A DNA stretch of 64,000 bases from Georhizobium profundi (GTDB taxonomy: Bacteria > Pseudomonadota > Alphaproteobacteria > Rhizobiales > Rhizobiaceae): assembly GCF_003952725.1 (NCBI RefSeq), contig NZ_CP032509.1:3682001-3746000 (forward strand). The letters are read 5' to 3'. The notes beneath the pieces are model-generated. The model was not told where the DNA came from, made no database searches, and saw only the letters and a program-made list of their open reading frames with translations. Position 1 is the stretch's first letter; every line of letters starts with the position of its first letter. Both the position numbers and the translations under genes were made by a program. This document shows, one piece after another, positions 27,963-37,388 of this stretch.

Positions 27963-28907
27963 TCACAGACGCTCTCGGCTGCGCGGGTCGAGCCACGCAT
28001 TCACCAGGTCCACGATCAAGGCGACGGTGACGAGAAGAGCCGTGGAGACGACGGTCGCTCCCATGACCACGGGGTAATTTCGGTTGAGCACGGATGCGTA
28101 GATGAGCTTCCCGATGCCCGGCCGCGAAAAGATGATTTCCGCGAAGACGGCCCCGGACAGAAGCGTTCCGACGCCGATGCCGATCATCGCGACCACGGGC
28201 TGCACGGCGATCTTCAGCGCATAGCCGAAGATGATGCGGCTTTCGGAAACGCCGTAGGCGCGCAGCGTGCGGATGTGATCCTCGTTCAGAACCTCGAGCA
28301 TGGATGCCCGAATGATGCGCGAGAAATAGCCCAACCATCCAAGCCCGACGGCGAGCGCCGGCAGGATGAGATGGCGCAGATAGCTTCCCAAATCTCCGGG
28401 CGAGCCGACACCGATTGCCGGCAGCCATTTCAGCTGCACCGCGAAAACGATGAGCAGAATAATGGCGACGACGAAGGACGGCAGCGCAATCACGCCCACG
28501 GACAGGATGCTGACCGTGATATCGGCGAACGAGCCGGGCCTCACCGCCGCAAGGCAGCCAAGCGGCAGCGCCAAGGCCAGCGGCCAGGCCAACCCGGCGG
28601 CAAGCAGCGCAAGCGTGTGTGGCAGGTCCTCCAACACGATGTCGAGAACGTCGCGGTTGCTCCAGACGTCCTTGCCCAGATCGCCGGTAAGCATGTTGCC
28701 GAAGAAATTGAGCAACTGGATGTGGATCGGCTGGTCGAGGCCGAGGCGTTGCACGAGAGCCGCCTGCATCTCCGGCGTGGCGCGCGGGCCAAGCGCGACG
28801 CTGACCGGATCGCCGGGGATCAGAAACACCGCGCAAAACAATGCCGTCGCGATGACGATGACGATACCGACCGAAAGAAGAGTGCGCCGCAGAATGTAGG
28901 CGAGCAT
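27963..28907 (-). CDS. Peptide/opine-type ABC transporter permease (DppB family)
   Basis: A 314-residue inner-membrane protein with about six helices. It starts MLAYILRRTLLSVGIVIVIA, and has the DppB-type GDPVSVALGPRATPEM segment and the EAA-type loop (LRAYGVSESRIIFGYALK). The start ATG overlaps the TGA of the ATPase gene (TGATG). Its place at the end of the transporter genes, after both ATPases, is unusual. Confidence 0.92.
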   Translation of the reverse strand: MLAYILRRTLLSVGIVIVIATALFCAVFLIPGDPVSVALGPRATPEMQAALVQRLGLDQPIHIQLLNFFGNMLTGDLGKDVWSNRDVLDIVLEDLPHTLALLAAGLAWPLALALPLGCLAAVRPGSFADITVSILSVGVIALPSFVVAIILLIVFAVQLKWLPAIGVGSPGDLGSYLRHLILPALAVGLGWLGYFSRIIRASMLEVLNEDHIRTLRAYGVSESRIIFGYALKIAVQPVVAMIGIGVGTLLSGAVFAEIIFSRPGIGKLIYASVLNRNYPVVMGATVVSTALLVTVALIVDLVNAWLDPRSRERL

Positions 28908-29932
28908 CACGCGCTTCCTCCGACGGCGACCGGCTTGTCGACTTCCGCTAGTGGCCAATGGCATTCCACCATGCGCGCTGCACTCAGCACTCGTCGTTCC
29001 GGCGCCTGTATACGGCAATGCTCGGTCGCGCGGGGGCAGCGCGGATGAAGGACGCAGCCCTTCGGTCTGTCGAACAGGCTCGGCACATCGCCCCTGATGG
29101 GCATGGAGGGCCACGGCTCGTTCGGATCGCTCGACAGATTGGCCGCGCAAAGACCCGCAGTGTAGGGATGGGCAGGCTCGGCAAAAACCTGCGCCGACGG
29201 TCCCTCCTCCACGAGGCGACCGAGATAGATGACGCCAACCCGCGATGCCATGAGACGAACGACGTGCAGATTGTGCGAGATCACGAGCATCGCCAGGCCG
29301 AGTTCGCGCTGCAGGCGCATCAACAGATTGATGATCTCGCCCTGTACGGACACGTCGAGACCGGCGGTCGGCTCATCTGCCACGATCAGATCGGGCCGCA
29401 GCGCGAGCGCACGCGCCACGGCAACCCGTCGTGCCTGGCCGCCGGACAATTGATGCGGATAGGATGCCGGCAGATGCAGGGGCAGACCGACCAAGCCAAG
29501 CAGGCGGCTTGTTTCAGCGGGGAAATCTGCGCTCGACACGCCCGCGTGACGCAAAGCTTCGGCCATGCTGGTACCGACCGTCAACCGCGGGCTCAGTGAG
29601 CCAGCAGCGTCCTGGGACAGGATGGCAATCCGGCGCCGCGCTCCCTTTCCAGGCGGCAGCTGCGTCACATCCTCGCCGTTGACGAGAATGCGTCCGCCTT
29701 TGACCGGAACGAGGCCCGCAACGGCGTTGACGAGACTGCTCTTGCCGGAGCCACTTTCACCGATCAGCGCATAGGTCTCCCCCGCCGCCACCGAGAGACT
29801 GACGTCATCGAGCGCGGCTAGCTCCCGCCGTTGCGACAGGATGCCGGCCTGCGGATCGCGAGCTCGATAGGAGACACGAAGGTTGATGACTTCAAGCAAG
29901 CTGGCCACGGCGCTCGCCTTCAGCTGTGACAT
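28907..29932 (-). CDS. Peptide-type ABC transporter ATPase (DppF/OppF family)
   Basis: A protein of about 341 residues with Walker A GESGSGKSS, signature LSGGQARRVAVARAL, Walker B LIVADEPTAGLD and the oligopeptide-family C-terminal HPRCPRATEHC cysteine region. The start is taken at MSQLKAS (29932), overlapping the previous gene by 41 bases; the frame is open further upstream to 29992. It couples ATP hydrolysis to the two permeases. Confidence 0.9.
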   Translation of the reverse strand: MSQLKASAVASLLEVINLRVSYRARDPQAGILSQRRELAALDDVSLSVAAGETYALIGESGSGKSSLVNAVAGLVPVKGGRILVNGEDVTQLPPGKGARRRIAILSQDAAGSLSPRLTVGTSMAEALRHAGVSSADFPAETSRLLGLVGLPLHLPASYPHQLSGGQARRVAVARALALRPDLIVADEPTAGLDVSVQGEIINLLMRLQRELGLAMLVISHNLHVVRLMASRVGVIYLGRLVEEGPSAQVFAEPAHPYTAGLCAANLSSDPNEPWPSMPIRGDVPSLFDRPKGCVLHPRCPRATEHCRIQAPERRVLSAARMVECHWPLAEVDKPVAVGGSA

Positions 29933-30878
29933 GACAGGCGACTGCATGTCCTTGCGAGCCGCGCAGGGCGGGATGTTCGCGGATGCACGCACTCACCGCC
30001 ATGTCGCATCGTGGTTGGAACGCGCATCCGGCCCAATGCTGAGAAAGATCAGGCACCACGCCAGGGATGGTCGGCAAGAATGTGCCGGGCTGGTAGACGC
30101 GACTTGGATCGCAGTCGAGCAGGCGGCGCGAATAGGGATGGCCCGGCGCACCGAGCACCCGTTGGACGCTCCCCTGCTCCACCACCGAGCCGGCATACAT
30201 GACCGCGACTCGATCGCACATCTGCGCGACCGTGCCCAGATGATGCGACACATAGAGGATCGAGCAGCCGATCTCCTCGCGCAGATCCCGAAGCAACTGA
30301 AGGATCTGCACCTCCAGCGTCGCGTCCAGAGCGGTCGTCGGCTCGTCGGCAATCAGCAGGTCGGGACGCGACATGAGAGCCATCCCGATCGATATGCGCT
30401 GAAGCATTCCGCCGGACATCTGGTGGGGATAGGATTGCAACCTTGCCAGTGGATCGGGGATCCCCACCTTGGACAGCATCACAGCCGCCCTAGCTAGTTT
30501 GTCGGCCCGGCTGCCCTTGTCCCGGTGCAGAATGTCCACCATCTGCTGGTCGATCCTCACCACGGGGCTCAGCGTCGTCATGGGGTTTTGAAACACCATG
30601 GAGATCCGCGCCCCGCGCAGCGTGCGGTAGTCGCGCTTCGTCATGGTCTGCAGCTCGCGACCGTCGAAACGAATGGACCCGGACGAGCGAGCACCGGGCC
30701 CGAGCAGGCCCATGATCGCTGTCAGCAGCGTAGACTTTCCGCTTCCGCTCTCGCCGACGATCCCGAAAACTTCACCTCGCCTCACATCGAGCGAGATGTT
30801 GCGCAATGCGTGCACCTCGCCGCGCGTCGCCGGAAACGAGACTGAAAAATCGCGCAACTGAAGCAGGGCGTCGCGCAT
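29892..30878 (-). CDS. Peptide-type ABC transporter ATPase (DppD/OppD family)
   Basis: A 328-residue ATPase. It begins MRDALLQLRDFSVSF at 30878, an ATG overlapping the stop of the permease gene (TGATG). Walker A is GESGSGKST, the signature is MSGGMLQRISIGMAL (with GGM instead of GGQ), and Walker B LLIADEPTTALD. The C-terminal CAFQPRCDMAVSAC resembles the family's cysteine motif. The longer upstream frame is antisense-type noise over the permease gene. Confidence 0.92.
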   Translation of the reverse strand: MRDALLQLRDFSVSFPATRGEVHALRNISLDVRRGEVFGIVGESGSGKSTLLTAIMGLLGPGARSSGSIRFDGRELQTMTKRDYRTLRGARISMVFQNPMTTLSPVVRIDQQMVDILHRDKGSRADKLARAAVMLSKVGIPDPLARLQSYPHQMSGGMLQRISIGMALMSRPDLLIADEPTTALDATLEVQILQLLRDLREEIGCSILYVSHHLGTVAQMCDRVAVMYAGSVVEQGSVQRVLGAPGHPYSRRLLDCDPSRVYQPGTFLPTIPGVVPDLSQHWAGCAFQPRCDMAVSACIREHPALRGSQGHAVACHVTAEGERRGQLA

Positions 30879-31759
30879 CACCGCCGCCTCGTCTTGGGGT
30901 CCAGCGCGTCGCGCAGCGCCTCGCCGACGAAGGTGAAGCCGAGCGTGATGAGCACGAGCGGCAGGCATCCGGCGAGGATTGGCCACGGCGTTGCCTGGAT
31001 GAACGAGAAGCCATCGTTCAAAATGGTGCCCCAGCTCGGTGTCGGCGGGCGAACTCCGAGACCCAGGAACGAGAGCCCTGCCTCGATCGTGATCACCACG
31101 GGGATATCCATCGAAGCCAGGATGAAGACCGGCCCAACGACATTGGGCGCCAGATGAACGAGCAGGATGCGCCAGAATGGCAGGCCCATCGCCTGCGCAG
31201 TTCGAATGAAGGTGGCGTTGCGCAGGCTCTGCGTCTGTGCCCGGACCACGCGGGCATAGTCCGGGATTTTGGCGACGACGACGACGATCAGGATGGTCGT
31301 AAGACTCGGGCCCGTCACCGTAATCATCACCAAGGCCAGAATGACGACTGGAAACGAGCGAACCGCGTCGAACACGAACAGAAGCCCATTGTCCAGCCAC
31401 TGCGGCCCAAACCCCGCGAGCAGCCCGAGCGGCACGCCGATCAGGAACGAAAGAATGACGCAGGACAGTGCGATCTGCAGCGCCACGCGTCCGCCATAGA
31501 GCACGCGTGAAAACAGATCCCGACCCAGTTGATCGGTGCCGAGGAGATGGTCGAGCGACGGCGCGAGAAACCGCTGTGCGGGATTGATAGCTATCGGGTC
31601 ATACGGTGCGATTAGGGGTGCAAAAAGCGCTGAAACGATCAGTACGGCGATAATCACGAGGCCGATGGCCGTCAGCGGTGCGCGTGAAAACGTTCCAATG
31701 GCGCCGAGAACGGCACGTGACTGCCTCCGCCGCAGACGCGTGTTCGGCACCGGTGTCAT
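30878..31759 (-). CDS. Peptide/opine-type ABC transporter permease (DppC family)
   Basis: A 293-residue inner-membrane protein with DppC features: N-terminal single helix, then LLGTDQLGRDLFSRVLYGGR, and the EAA loop AQAMGLPFWRILLVHLAPN. It ends with DPKTRRR. Its ATG overlaps the amidohydrolase stop (ATGA). Confidence 0.93.
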   Translation of the reverse strand: MTPVPNTRLRRRQSRAVLGAIGTFSRAPLTAIGLVIIAVLIVSALFAPLIAPYDPIAINPAQRFLAPSLDHLLGTDQLGRDLFSRVLYGGRVALQIALSCVILSFLIGVPLGLLAGFGPQWLDNGLLFVFDAVRSFPVVILALVMITVTGPSLTTILIVVVVAKIPDYARVVRAQTQSLRNATFIRTAQAMGLPFWRILLVHLAPNVVGPVFILASMDIPVVITIEAGLSFLGLGVRPPTPSWGTILNDGFSFIQATPWPILAGCLPLVLITLGFTFVGEALRDALDPKTRRR

Positions 31760-32712
31760 GCATCCGACCCGTCGAGAAGGCGCAGCGCATTGCGCCCGAG
31801 GATAAGCTCTCTCTCCTCATCGGACAGGAGCGGAAGCGCGTTCACGCGTTCGATCGTCCTGTCGAGATCGTACCAGGGATAGTCGGATCCAAGCAAAACC
31901 CTGTGCACGCCCACCTGCCGGATGAGAGCCGCTAGCTCAAAATCGGATGGTGCCTCGGACGCTGCTGTCCATTCGATGATCTCGGCGCAATCGAACCAGG
32001 CGTTCGGATAGCGTTCCGCGAGTTCTGCTGTCTGCTGCCAAGCGCCACCGCCCATATGGGCCACGATGAGCTGTAGCTCAGGGAACGCCTCCAGCACCGG
32101 CGCAAATGCCTTGGGCTCGGCAAAGCCGGCATTTGCGGGATCACGTCCGGCATGACCGAGCACCGGCAAACCGTATTCGCGGCAAAGATCGAACAATGGC
32201 CACAACCGCTCATCGTCCATGCTGTGGCGGTGGATCGCGCTGTGCAGCTTGAGACCGCGCGCGCCATGGTTCTCGACAAGGTTGCGCACCATGGCCGTGC
32301 TTTCGGCGGCGCCCGCGACGTTCAGGTCGACGGAAACGAAGGGCGTGATCGCGGGATAGCGTTTGGCGACCTCGCAGCCCCAGAGATTGAAGTCGCGCAG
32401 CGTCTCGGGAAGCTTCCTGCGAAAATCGGCGACCAGTTGCTTTCGCTCAGTCGGCGCCATGTCTGAGGGCAAGCTTCTCTCGAAGCGGCTGACTTCCCAT
32501 TCGGCAATGAACAGATTGAGGACGACGACGCGGGAAACGCCGGATGCCTCCATCGAACGTGCAAGTTCTTCCGGAGAGCCGAGTGACTGCGAGTAGAGTG
32601 GCGCGCCGCCCTCGCCATATTCCCAGATGACATAGCTCTCCTTATCCTCGGCAGCGGCTGCCGACGAACGATAGAGATGCACATGCGTGTCGATGAGGAG
32701 CGGTGTGGTCAT
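31756..32712 (-). CDS. Amidohydrolase-2 family metal-dependent hydrolase
   Basis: A 318-residue TIM-barrel hydrolase. Ligand motifs are DTHVHL (HxH) at the start, HAGRDPAN, IVAHMGGG and the final GSDYPWYD aspartate. Family members hydrolyse or decarboxylate small cyclic and acyl compounds. Located between the creatininase-family gene and the permease, it probably processes the imported compound. The substrate cannot be told. Confidence 0.85.
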   Translation of the reverse strand: MTTPLLIDTHVHLYRSSAAAAEDKESYVIWEYGEGGAPLYSQSLGSPEELARSMEASGVSRVVVLNLFIAEWEVSRFERSLPSDMAPTERKQLVADFRRKLPETLRDFNLWGCEVAKRYPAITPFVSVDLNVAGAAESTAMVRNLVENHGARGLKLHSAIHRHSMDDERLWPLFDLCREYGLPVLGHAGRDPANAGFAEPKAFAPVLEAFPELQLIVAHMGGGAWQQTAELAERYPNAWFDCAEIIEWTAASEAPSDFELAALIRQVGVHRVLLGSDYPWYDLDRTIERVNALPLLSDEERELILGRNALRLLDGSDA

Positions 32713-32731
32713 GGGGTTCCCCGGATCCGTG

Positions 32732-33499
32732 TCATCGCGGCTCGAGCCGTCGCCAGGTCTGCGGATCGAGCAGCCGGGTTTTCAGCGCGGTGGCGGCAGC
32801 GTCGGCAAGCAATTCGCCCTTGGCCGCACTTGCGGCAGACGGATTGCCAAGAACGCCATTCACCGACAGCTCGTCCATGTCCAGCGAGCGGTAGAACGCC
32901 GATTCGAAAGGATCTTCGGATCCCTCGAAGCTCGGAGCCGTGAGGCCAACCATTTGCTCGTGACGGACCGTTTCAGGCGCAAGCGCCATCATCAGGGAGG
33001 TCTCCGCCTCGCAGGCGTGCATCACGCAGGGCTGCGTTTCGAGAATGTCCCGGAACGCGGCCGCCGCCACGTCCCAATAGGTGCAGGTTACGATGGGCAG
33101 TCGCTCACTGCGGGCAAGTTCGTTGACCACGACACGAAGGGCCGTCGTGTTGCCACCATGACCGTTGACGAGCGCGATGCGGCGGAAGCCCGACGCAACG
33201 ATGGACCGCACCCAGCAGCCGATGACGGCATGAAAGGTGGCGAAATCCAGCGTCAGCGCTCCGCTATAGCTCAGGTGATGCTGGGCAAGACCCACCGAGA
33301 TCGTCGGAGCGACGATAATCGGCGTGTCCTCAGGCGCGAGGCGCGCCGCGCGCCTGGAGATTTCGGTCGCCAGCCGCGCATCCACCTCGACCGGCAGATG
33401 CGGACCGTGCTGCTCGATCGAGCCGACGGGAATGATGACGACTGCGTATTTCTGGGCGAGCGCCACAATCTGCGGCGCCGCCAGGCTTGCCCAGTCCAC
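32732..33499 (-). CDS. Creatininase family protein
   Basis: A 255-residue protein with GSIEQHGPHLPVEVD, VNGHGGNTTAL and HACEAETSLM, the metal-binding motifs of the creatininase fold. Family members include creatinine amidohydrolase, the formamide hydrolase ArfB and the peptide-cleaving MftE. No creatinase or sarcosine oxidase gene is nearby, so true creatinine use is not supported. It is likely a cyclic-amide or peptide hydrolase serving the transporter operon. Confidence 0.85.
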   Translation of the reverse strand: MDWASLAAPQIVALAQKYAVVIIPVGSIEQHGPHLPVEVDARLATEISRRAARLAPEDTPIIVAPTISVGLAQHHLSYSGALTLDFATFHAVIGCWVRSIVASGFRRIALVNGHGGNTTALRVVVNELARSERLPIVTCTYWDVAAAAFRDILETQPCVMHACEAETSLMMALAPETVRHEQMVGLTAPSFEGSEDPFESAFYRSLDMDELSVNGVLGNPSAASAAKGELLADAAATALKTRLLDPQTWRRLEPR

Positions 33500-33504
33500 C
33501 GCGG

Positions 33505-35058
33505 CTACGCTTGCTTGAATTTCGAGAAGGACAGACGATTGCCGTCCGGGGTCACACCCGGGGTAATGCCCTCTCGATACAACAGAAGCTGAACGCCGTG
33601 GGTCAAAAGGATGTAGGCGCTGGATTCATCGAGCAGCGTCGCCATCCGCTCATAGATCTCGCCGCGCTTGGCGTCATCGGTCTCGGCCATCGCATCGCTG
33701 TTGAGCTTGGTGTATTCCTCGTTGCACCAGCGTTCCCAGTTGAACTGGCCGACACCGTCGCAGGTGTAGAACTTGGTAGCCCAGCTCGGATCCGGACCGT
33801 TGCCCCAACGATGGATGAACATCTGGAGGTCCTTCCAGGTGTCGCCCGATTCCTCCACGCCCAGCGTCCAGAACGTGCCCGATTCCAAAGGCTCGATCTC
33901 CACATTGATGCCGATCTCGGAGAGGTTTGCCTGGATGACCTGGGCCATCGTCAGGAGATCGGTGGCATTGATGATCGACAGGCGGGTATCGAAGCCCGAC
34001 ACGCCGGCTTCCTCGAGCAAGGCCTTGGCAGCCGCCACGTCGCGTGCCGGATAGGGCGAGCTTTCGCGATGACCGGGAAGACCGGAGGCAATGACACCCG
34101 TTGCACGTTCCGCGCCGCCGAAATAGGCGGCATCGACGACTGCATCGACATCGATCGCATGTGCGATCGCCTGCCGCACCTTCACATCCGCGAACAGGGG
34201 ATGCTCGGTGTTGAGGCCGAGCCACTCCATGCCGACCTTCGGCCGCGTGCTGATGGTCACGCCTTGCGGCGGGTTGGATTGGTAGATGGGGAGCGAGCTC
34301 GGCGCGACGTTGATGAAGTCGAACTCGCCTGCAAGAAAGCCCTGCTCCGCCACTTGCCGGTCGTCGATCGGGAAGATGTGGACTTCGTCGAAATCGGGCC
34401 TTGGCCCGTTCCAGTCCGGATTGCGCACCAGGACAGTGCGCTGCTTCGGACGCCATTCCTTGAGAAGATAAGGTCCGCATTGCGCTGGCGGTTCGGTGGT
34501 GAAGCGTCCGCCCGCCTGCTCGACCGCTGCCTTGCACACGATCAGCCCTGCATTCCAAGGCAGCGTCGTGCGCCAGACAGGCGAGAAAGGCTGCTTGAGA
34601 ACGATGACGCCCTCGCGTTCGTTCGTCACATCGACGCGATCGAGAAACTCCCAGTCGCCTTTCCAGGGTGACTCGTTTTCAGGATTGGCGACACGCTCGA
34701 AGGAGTATTTGACGTCTTCCGCACTCACTTCGCCGAACCCGTTCGTCCAGGCAATGCCCGGCCGCAGCGCGAACCGAATATGGGTCGGATCGACCTGTTC
34801 GATCTCCGCCGCGCCATCGAGTTGCGTGTTCCAGCTGGTTCCATCGTAAGAGATCAAGCGAACGAACAGGCTGTCCTGGATGTCCGATTCCGCCACCGTG
34901 GACGAAAATGCCGGGTCGAGCGATTGAAAATCGTTCTGCGCGGCGATGCGGAGGATCCGCGTATCCTGTCCTTGAGCCTGTGCAAGCCTGGGCATAACCC
35001 AAGCTGCACCGATCGCTGCACCCATCCCGTGCAGCAGCGTCCGTCTGTTGAAAATCAT
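33505..35058 (-). CDS. ABC transporter substrate-binding protein, family 5 (peptide/opine type)
   Basis: A 517-residue periplasmic protein and the first gene of the operon. The start at 35058 gives a twin-arginine-like signal (NRRTLLHGMGAAIGAAW) with a cut after AQAQG. SBP_bac_5 hallmarks are WTNGFGEVSAEDVKYSFERV and VRQAIAHAIDVDAVV. It binds the substrate for the permeases 30878-31759 and 27963-28907. Only 5 bases separate it from the creatininase-family gene. Confidence 0.92.
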   Translation of the reverse strand: MIFNRRTLLHGMGAAIGAAWVMPRLAQAQGQDTRILRIAAQNDFQSLDPAFSSTVAESDIQDSLFVRLISYDGTSWNTQLDGAAEIEQVDPTHIRFALRPGIAWTNGFGEVSAEDVKYSFERVANPENESPWKGDWEFLDRVDVTNEREGVIVLKQPFSPVWRTTLPWNAGLIVCKAAVEQAGGRFTTEPPAQCGPYLLKEWRPKQRTVLVRNPDWNGPRPDFDEVHIFPIDDRQVAEQGFLAGEFDFINVAPSSLPIYQSNPPQGVTISTRPKVGMEWLGLNTEHPLFADVKVRQAIAHAIDVDAVVDAAYFGGAERATGVIASGLPGHRESSPYPARDVAAAKALLEEAGVSGFDTRLSIINATDLLTMAQVIQANLSEIGINVEIEPLESGTFWTLGVEESGDTWKDLQMFIHRWGNGPDPSWATKFYTCDGVGQFNWERWCNEEYTKLNSDAMAETDDAKRGEIYERMATLLDESSAYILLTHGVQLLLYREGITPGVTPDGNRLSFSKFKQA

Positions 35059-35399
35059 AGCTTTCTCACCCTCAGCCGCCACACGAGCAAGGCCCGTGGC
35101 ACATGAGAAAGATGAAATGTTGGGCGGTCGCCTCACAAGCCCAATAATTATTCAGACCCTATCACGAAACCTGATAGCGGCAAACAAAGCCATGTTGCGG
35201 CAGCGGTAGGACACCGACGTTCATGATTGAAGACGAAGTGACTTGACCTGATCACCGTTTCGCAGCTGCGCAAATCACTGACGGCTTGCGCCCTCCGCCA
35301 TTCTGGCGCTGAGCAGCAGCCACTGCCTGCCAGTGCCAGAAAGCTTTTTTCATCCCGGCGCCTTCCGGGCAAATTTTCGGGCAGTCCGGTTTCGAGCTT

Positions 35400-35680
35400 G
35401 GTGCGCCAAATGGCTGCCTCTGGGACATCCGATACACCTCTCGGTGCTGTTCGGGATACGACTGACGTGCTGATGAGCGGGGAAAACCGTTCTGTCGATC
35501 ATCAGAACCTCGGCGGCCCCTCGATGTGACATGGCAGGAGAACCCGATCCCGGACGCCTGCGCATCGCCAGCAAACGAACCGATTGCAGTAGGTCTTAGC
35601 ATCAGCGCAGACCGCTTCAGGACGCACCTGAACGCTGGACGCAGAAGATGCCGTTCAGGACGCGTCCGTCGCCGGCCCGC
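35400..35680 (-). mobile_element. Relic of an IS5-family transposase
   Basis: On the minus strand, in shifting frames, one reads GDGRVLNGIFCVQRSGAS (35676 down), then TYCNRFVCWRCAGVRDRVL, then LMIDRTVFPAHQHVSRI. These match, in order, the IS5-type segments [22 protein letters not shown], TCYNRFVRWRxAGVWDRIL and MIDSTxVRAHQHxAG, the last including the first catalytic Asp. Frameshifts and stops show it is dead. No terminal inverted repeats were found by eye. Confidence 0.65.
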
Positions 35681-35770
35681 AAGCTGATACATTCGTTCCT
35701 ATGGCCACTAGGTGCCTGTGATGGCTTGCCTCCAGTTGGCTCAGAAGACTTCAGCGGCCTTTAACATATG

Positions 35771-35784
35771 TTGACTGAGGTCAA
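35771..35784. promoter_or_regulatory. FNR/Crp-like palindrome upstream of the Crp/Fnr gene
   Basis: TTGACTGAGGTCAA has perfect 5-base arms TTGAC/GTCAA spaced by four, with one change per half from the FNR consensus. It lies 96 bases before the regulator gene at 35880 in a gap (35059-35879) otherwise holding only the IS relic. It may be an autoregulatory site. Confidence 0.5.
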
Positions 35785-35879
35785 ATCGAATGGTGCTTAA
35801 AGGCTTCGGTCGTCATTTCACAACTGGCCTATGACGCTGGTGAGACACCGCGTGCTCCCGCCAATCCCGGAGCACGAGC

Positions 35880-36641
35880 ATGTTTCGTCATCACCGAAGC
35901 GCGATTGCGCTCCTAGAGCACAGACTGGGATGTTTTGAGACGCTATCGACTGCGCAGCGAGAGGCGCTAGCGACGCTGCCCATTCGCATCGTCGAACTCG
36001 CAGCTCGTCACGACATCGTTCGCGAGTTAGATCCCAGTGTCCAATCCTGCCTGATCATCGAAGGAATGGCGCACTCCTCAAAAATGGACTTCGAAGGCAA
36101 GCGCCAAATCATAGCCTTGCATCTTCCTGGGGACCTGCCGGATCTACACAGCTTCTATTTAAGCAACATCGACAGCACCATCTCGACGATGACTGCGTGC
36201 CGGATCGGCATTATCCGGCACGAACACTTCGAAGATCTGGCAGCCGACCCTTTTTTTGCCAAGGCTTTTGCCCGATCGGTTGCCCGGGACGCCTCTGTCG
36301 CACGCGAGTGGATACTGAACCTCGGGCAGCGAGACTGTGTCGTTCGGATGGCTCACCTTCTGAGCGAAATCAGAGTCCGGCTCGGTCAAGCCGGTTTGAG
36401 TGCCGGAGATCACGCAGAATGGCCGATGTCTCAGGTCGACCTTGCAGATGCGCTTGGGATGTCGACGGTTCATGCAAACAGGTGTGTACGGCAACTTGCT
36501 CGTGACGGTATGATCGAGTGGGGAACTGGCACGATCCGCATCATCGATCCGGTAGCGTTGGCGGAGATTGGCCGCTTTGATGATTCTTATCTGCAACTTC
36601 ATCTGCCGGTGGATCACCCCGTCAGTCGAACGAACGCATAG
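35880..36641 (+). CDS. Crp/Fnr family transcriptional regulator
   Basis: A 253-residue protein with a cyclic-nucleotide-binding-like beta roll (about 20-130) and a C-terminal winged helix whose recognition region reads QVDLADALGMSTVHANRCVRQL. There is no N-terminal cysteine cluster, so it is not an oxygen-sensing [4Fe-4S] FNR. The recognition helix (STVHANR) is unlike the E-xx-SR of FNR/FixK, which argues against it being the factor that reads the cco boxes. The signal is unknown. Confidence 0.88.
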   Translation: MFRHHRSAIALLEHRLGCFETLSTAQREALATLPIRIVELAARHDIVRELDPSVQSCLIIEGMAHSSKMDFEGKRQIIALHLPGDLPDLHSFYLSNIDSTISTMTACRIGIIRHEHFEDLAADPFFAKAFARSVARDASVAREWILNLGQRDCVVRMAHLLSEIRVRLGQAGLSAGDHAEWPMSQVDLADALGMSTVHANRCVRQLARDGMIEWGTGTIRIIDPVALAEIGRFDDSYLQLHLPVDHPVSRTNA

Positions 36642-36746
36642 CCATTTCGACATTCTTGATCGGCGGGCCTCGATCAGAGTTTTGCAGAGCTGGTTCGAGG
36701 ACACATCCAACCGTCGACATTGTACGTATCCAGAGGGGGATATAAA

Positions 36747-36995
36747 ATGAGTCAGACCATGCATCGGTACTATTTTGATGTCGTCGATGCCCAGGGAACT
36801 GAACGCGACGATGTCGGTCAGATACTCCCCAATCTTCAGGCTGCCAGAAAAGAGTCGCTACGAGCGCTTATAGACATCGCGCGCGAGCAGTTCGCCAGCG
36901 GGCGAACAGCAACTCTTCAGATCAACGTCCGGACCGACGATGACATCGCCGTGTCGAGCGACTGCCTCCAACTCACACGCACTGCGATCCAGTAG
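36747..36995 (+). CDS. DUF6894-type small protein
   Basis: An 82-residue soluble protein beginning MSQTMHRYYFDVVDAQGTER. The pattern RYYFDV-x-(D)-G-x4-DD-x-G-x2-L-(P/x)-L-x2-AR is that of a small family very common in rhizobia. ATG at 36747 follows a purine-rich AGAGGGGG. Function unknown; paralogues are often stress-related by location. Confidence 0.65.
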   Translation: MSQTMHRYYFDVVDAQGTERDDVGQILPNLQAARKESLRALIDIAREQFASGRTATLQINVRTDDDIAVSSDCLQLTRTAIQ

Positions 36996-37260
36996 GATTC
37001 TGGTGACAAGACGTCATTTGCCGTCTCGCGCCTCGCCAGCGTATCGAGCGCCGACAGAAGCTCAAGCCAAACGCTCCATTTCGGATCGAAGCTACCCAAG
37101 AGCGACGTCCCTTGTCTCTCCCGTCTCAACGATTGACGGCAGGTCCCAACAATCGGGCCTCGGAATTGGTTTCTTAACGCGCGCTCTGGACCGAAAGTTG
37201 ACTGTCAGCTCCTCGATCCGGTTTTCGCGAACAGCAGACATTTCGCATCGACCACTCCAT

Positions 37261-37385
37261 GCTGGCGCCAGGCGGATCGCGATCCATACGCTCGGTATAC
37301 GTGGAGATGTTCAACCCTATGTCGCACTTGCTCGCAGCCTGAAGGCCCGTGGCCAACAGGTTCAGCTCGCAGCTCCCATCCAGTT
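37261..37385 (+). pseudogene. N-terminal fragment of a family-28-like glycosyltransferase
   Basis: About 40 residues read RRIAIHTLGIRGDVQPYVAL then ARSLKARGQQVQLAAP. This is the first beta-alpha unit of UDP-sugar:sterol/lipid glycosyltransferases (IxxxTLGTRGDVQPYxAL). It breaks off at about 37385 and runs into a permease fragment. 36996-37260 and 37608-37839 hold nothing I recognise. Confidence 0.6.
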
Positions 37386-37388
37386 TTC

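Noticed and set aside
32732..33499. Creatinine degradation pathway
   Set aside because: No creatinase, sarcosine oxidase or creatinine deaminase accompanies the creatininase-family gene; the context is a peptide-type transporter.
35880..36641. FNR/FixK as name for the Crp/Fnr protein
   Set aside because: It lacks the N-terminal cysteines and has a different recognition helix (STVHANR).
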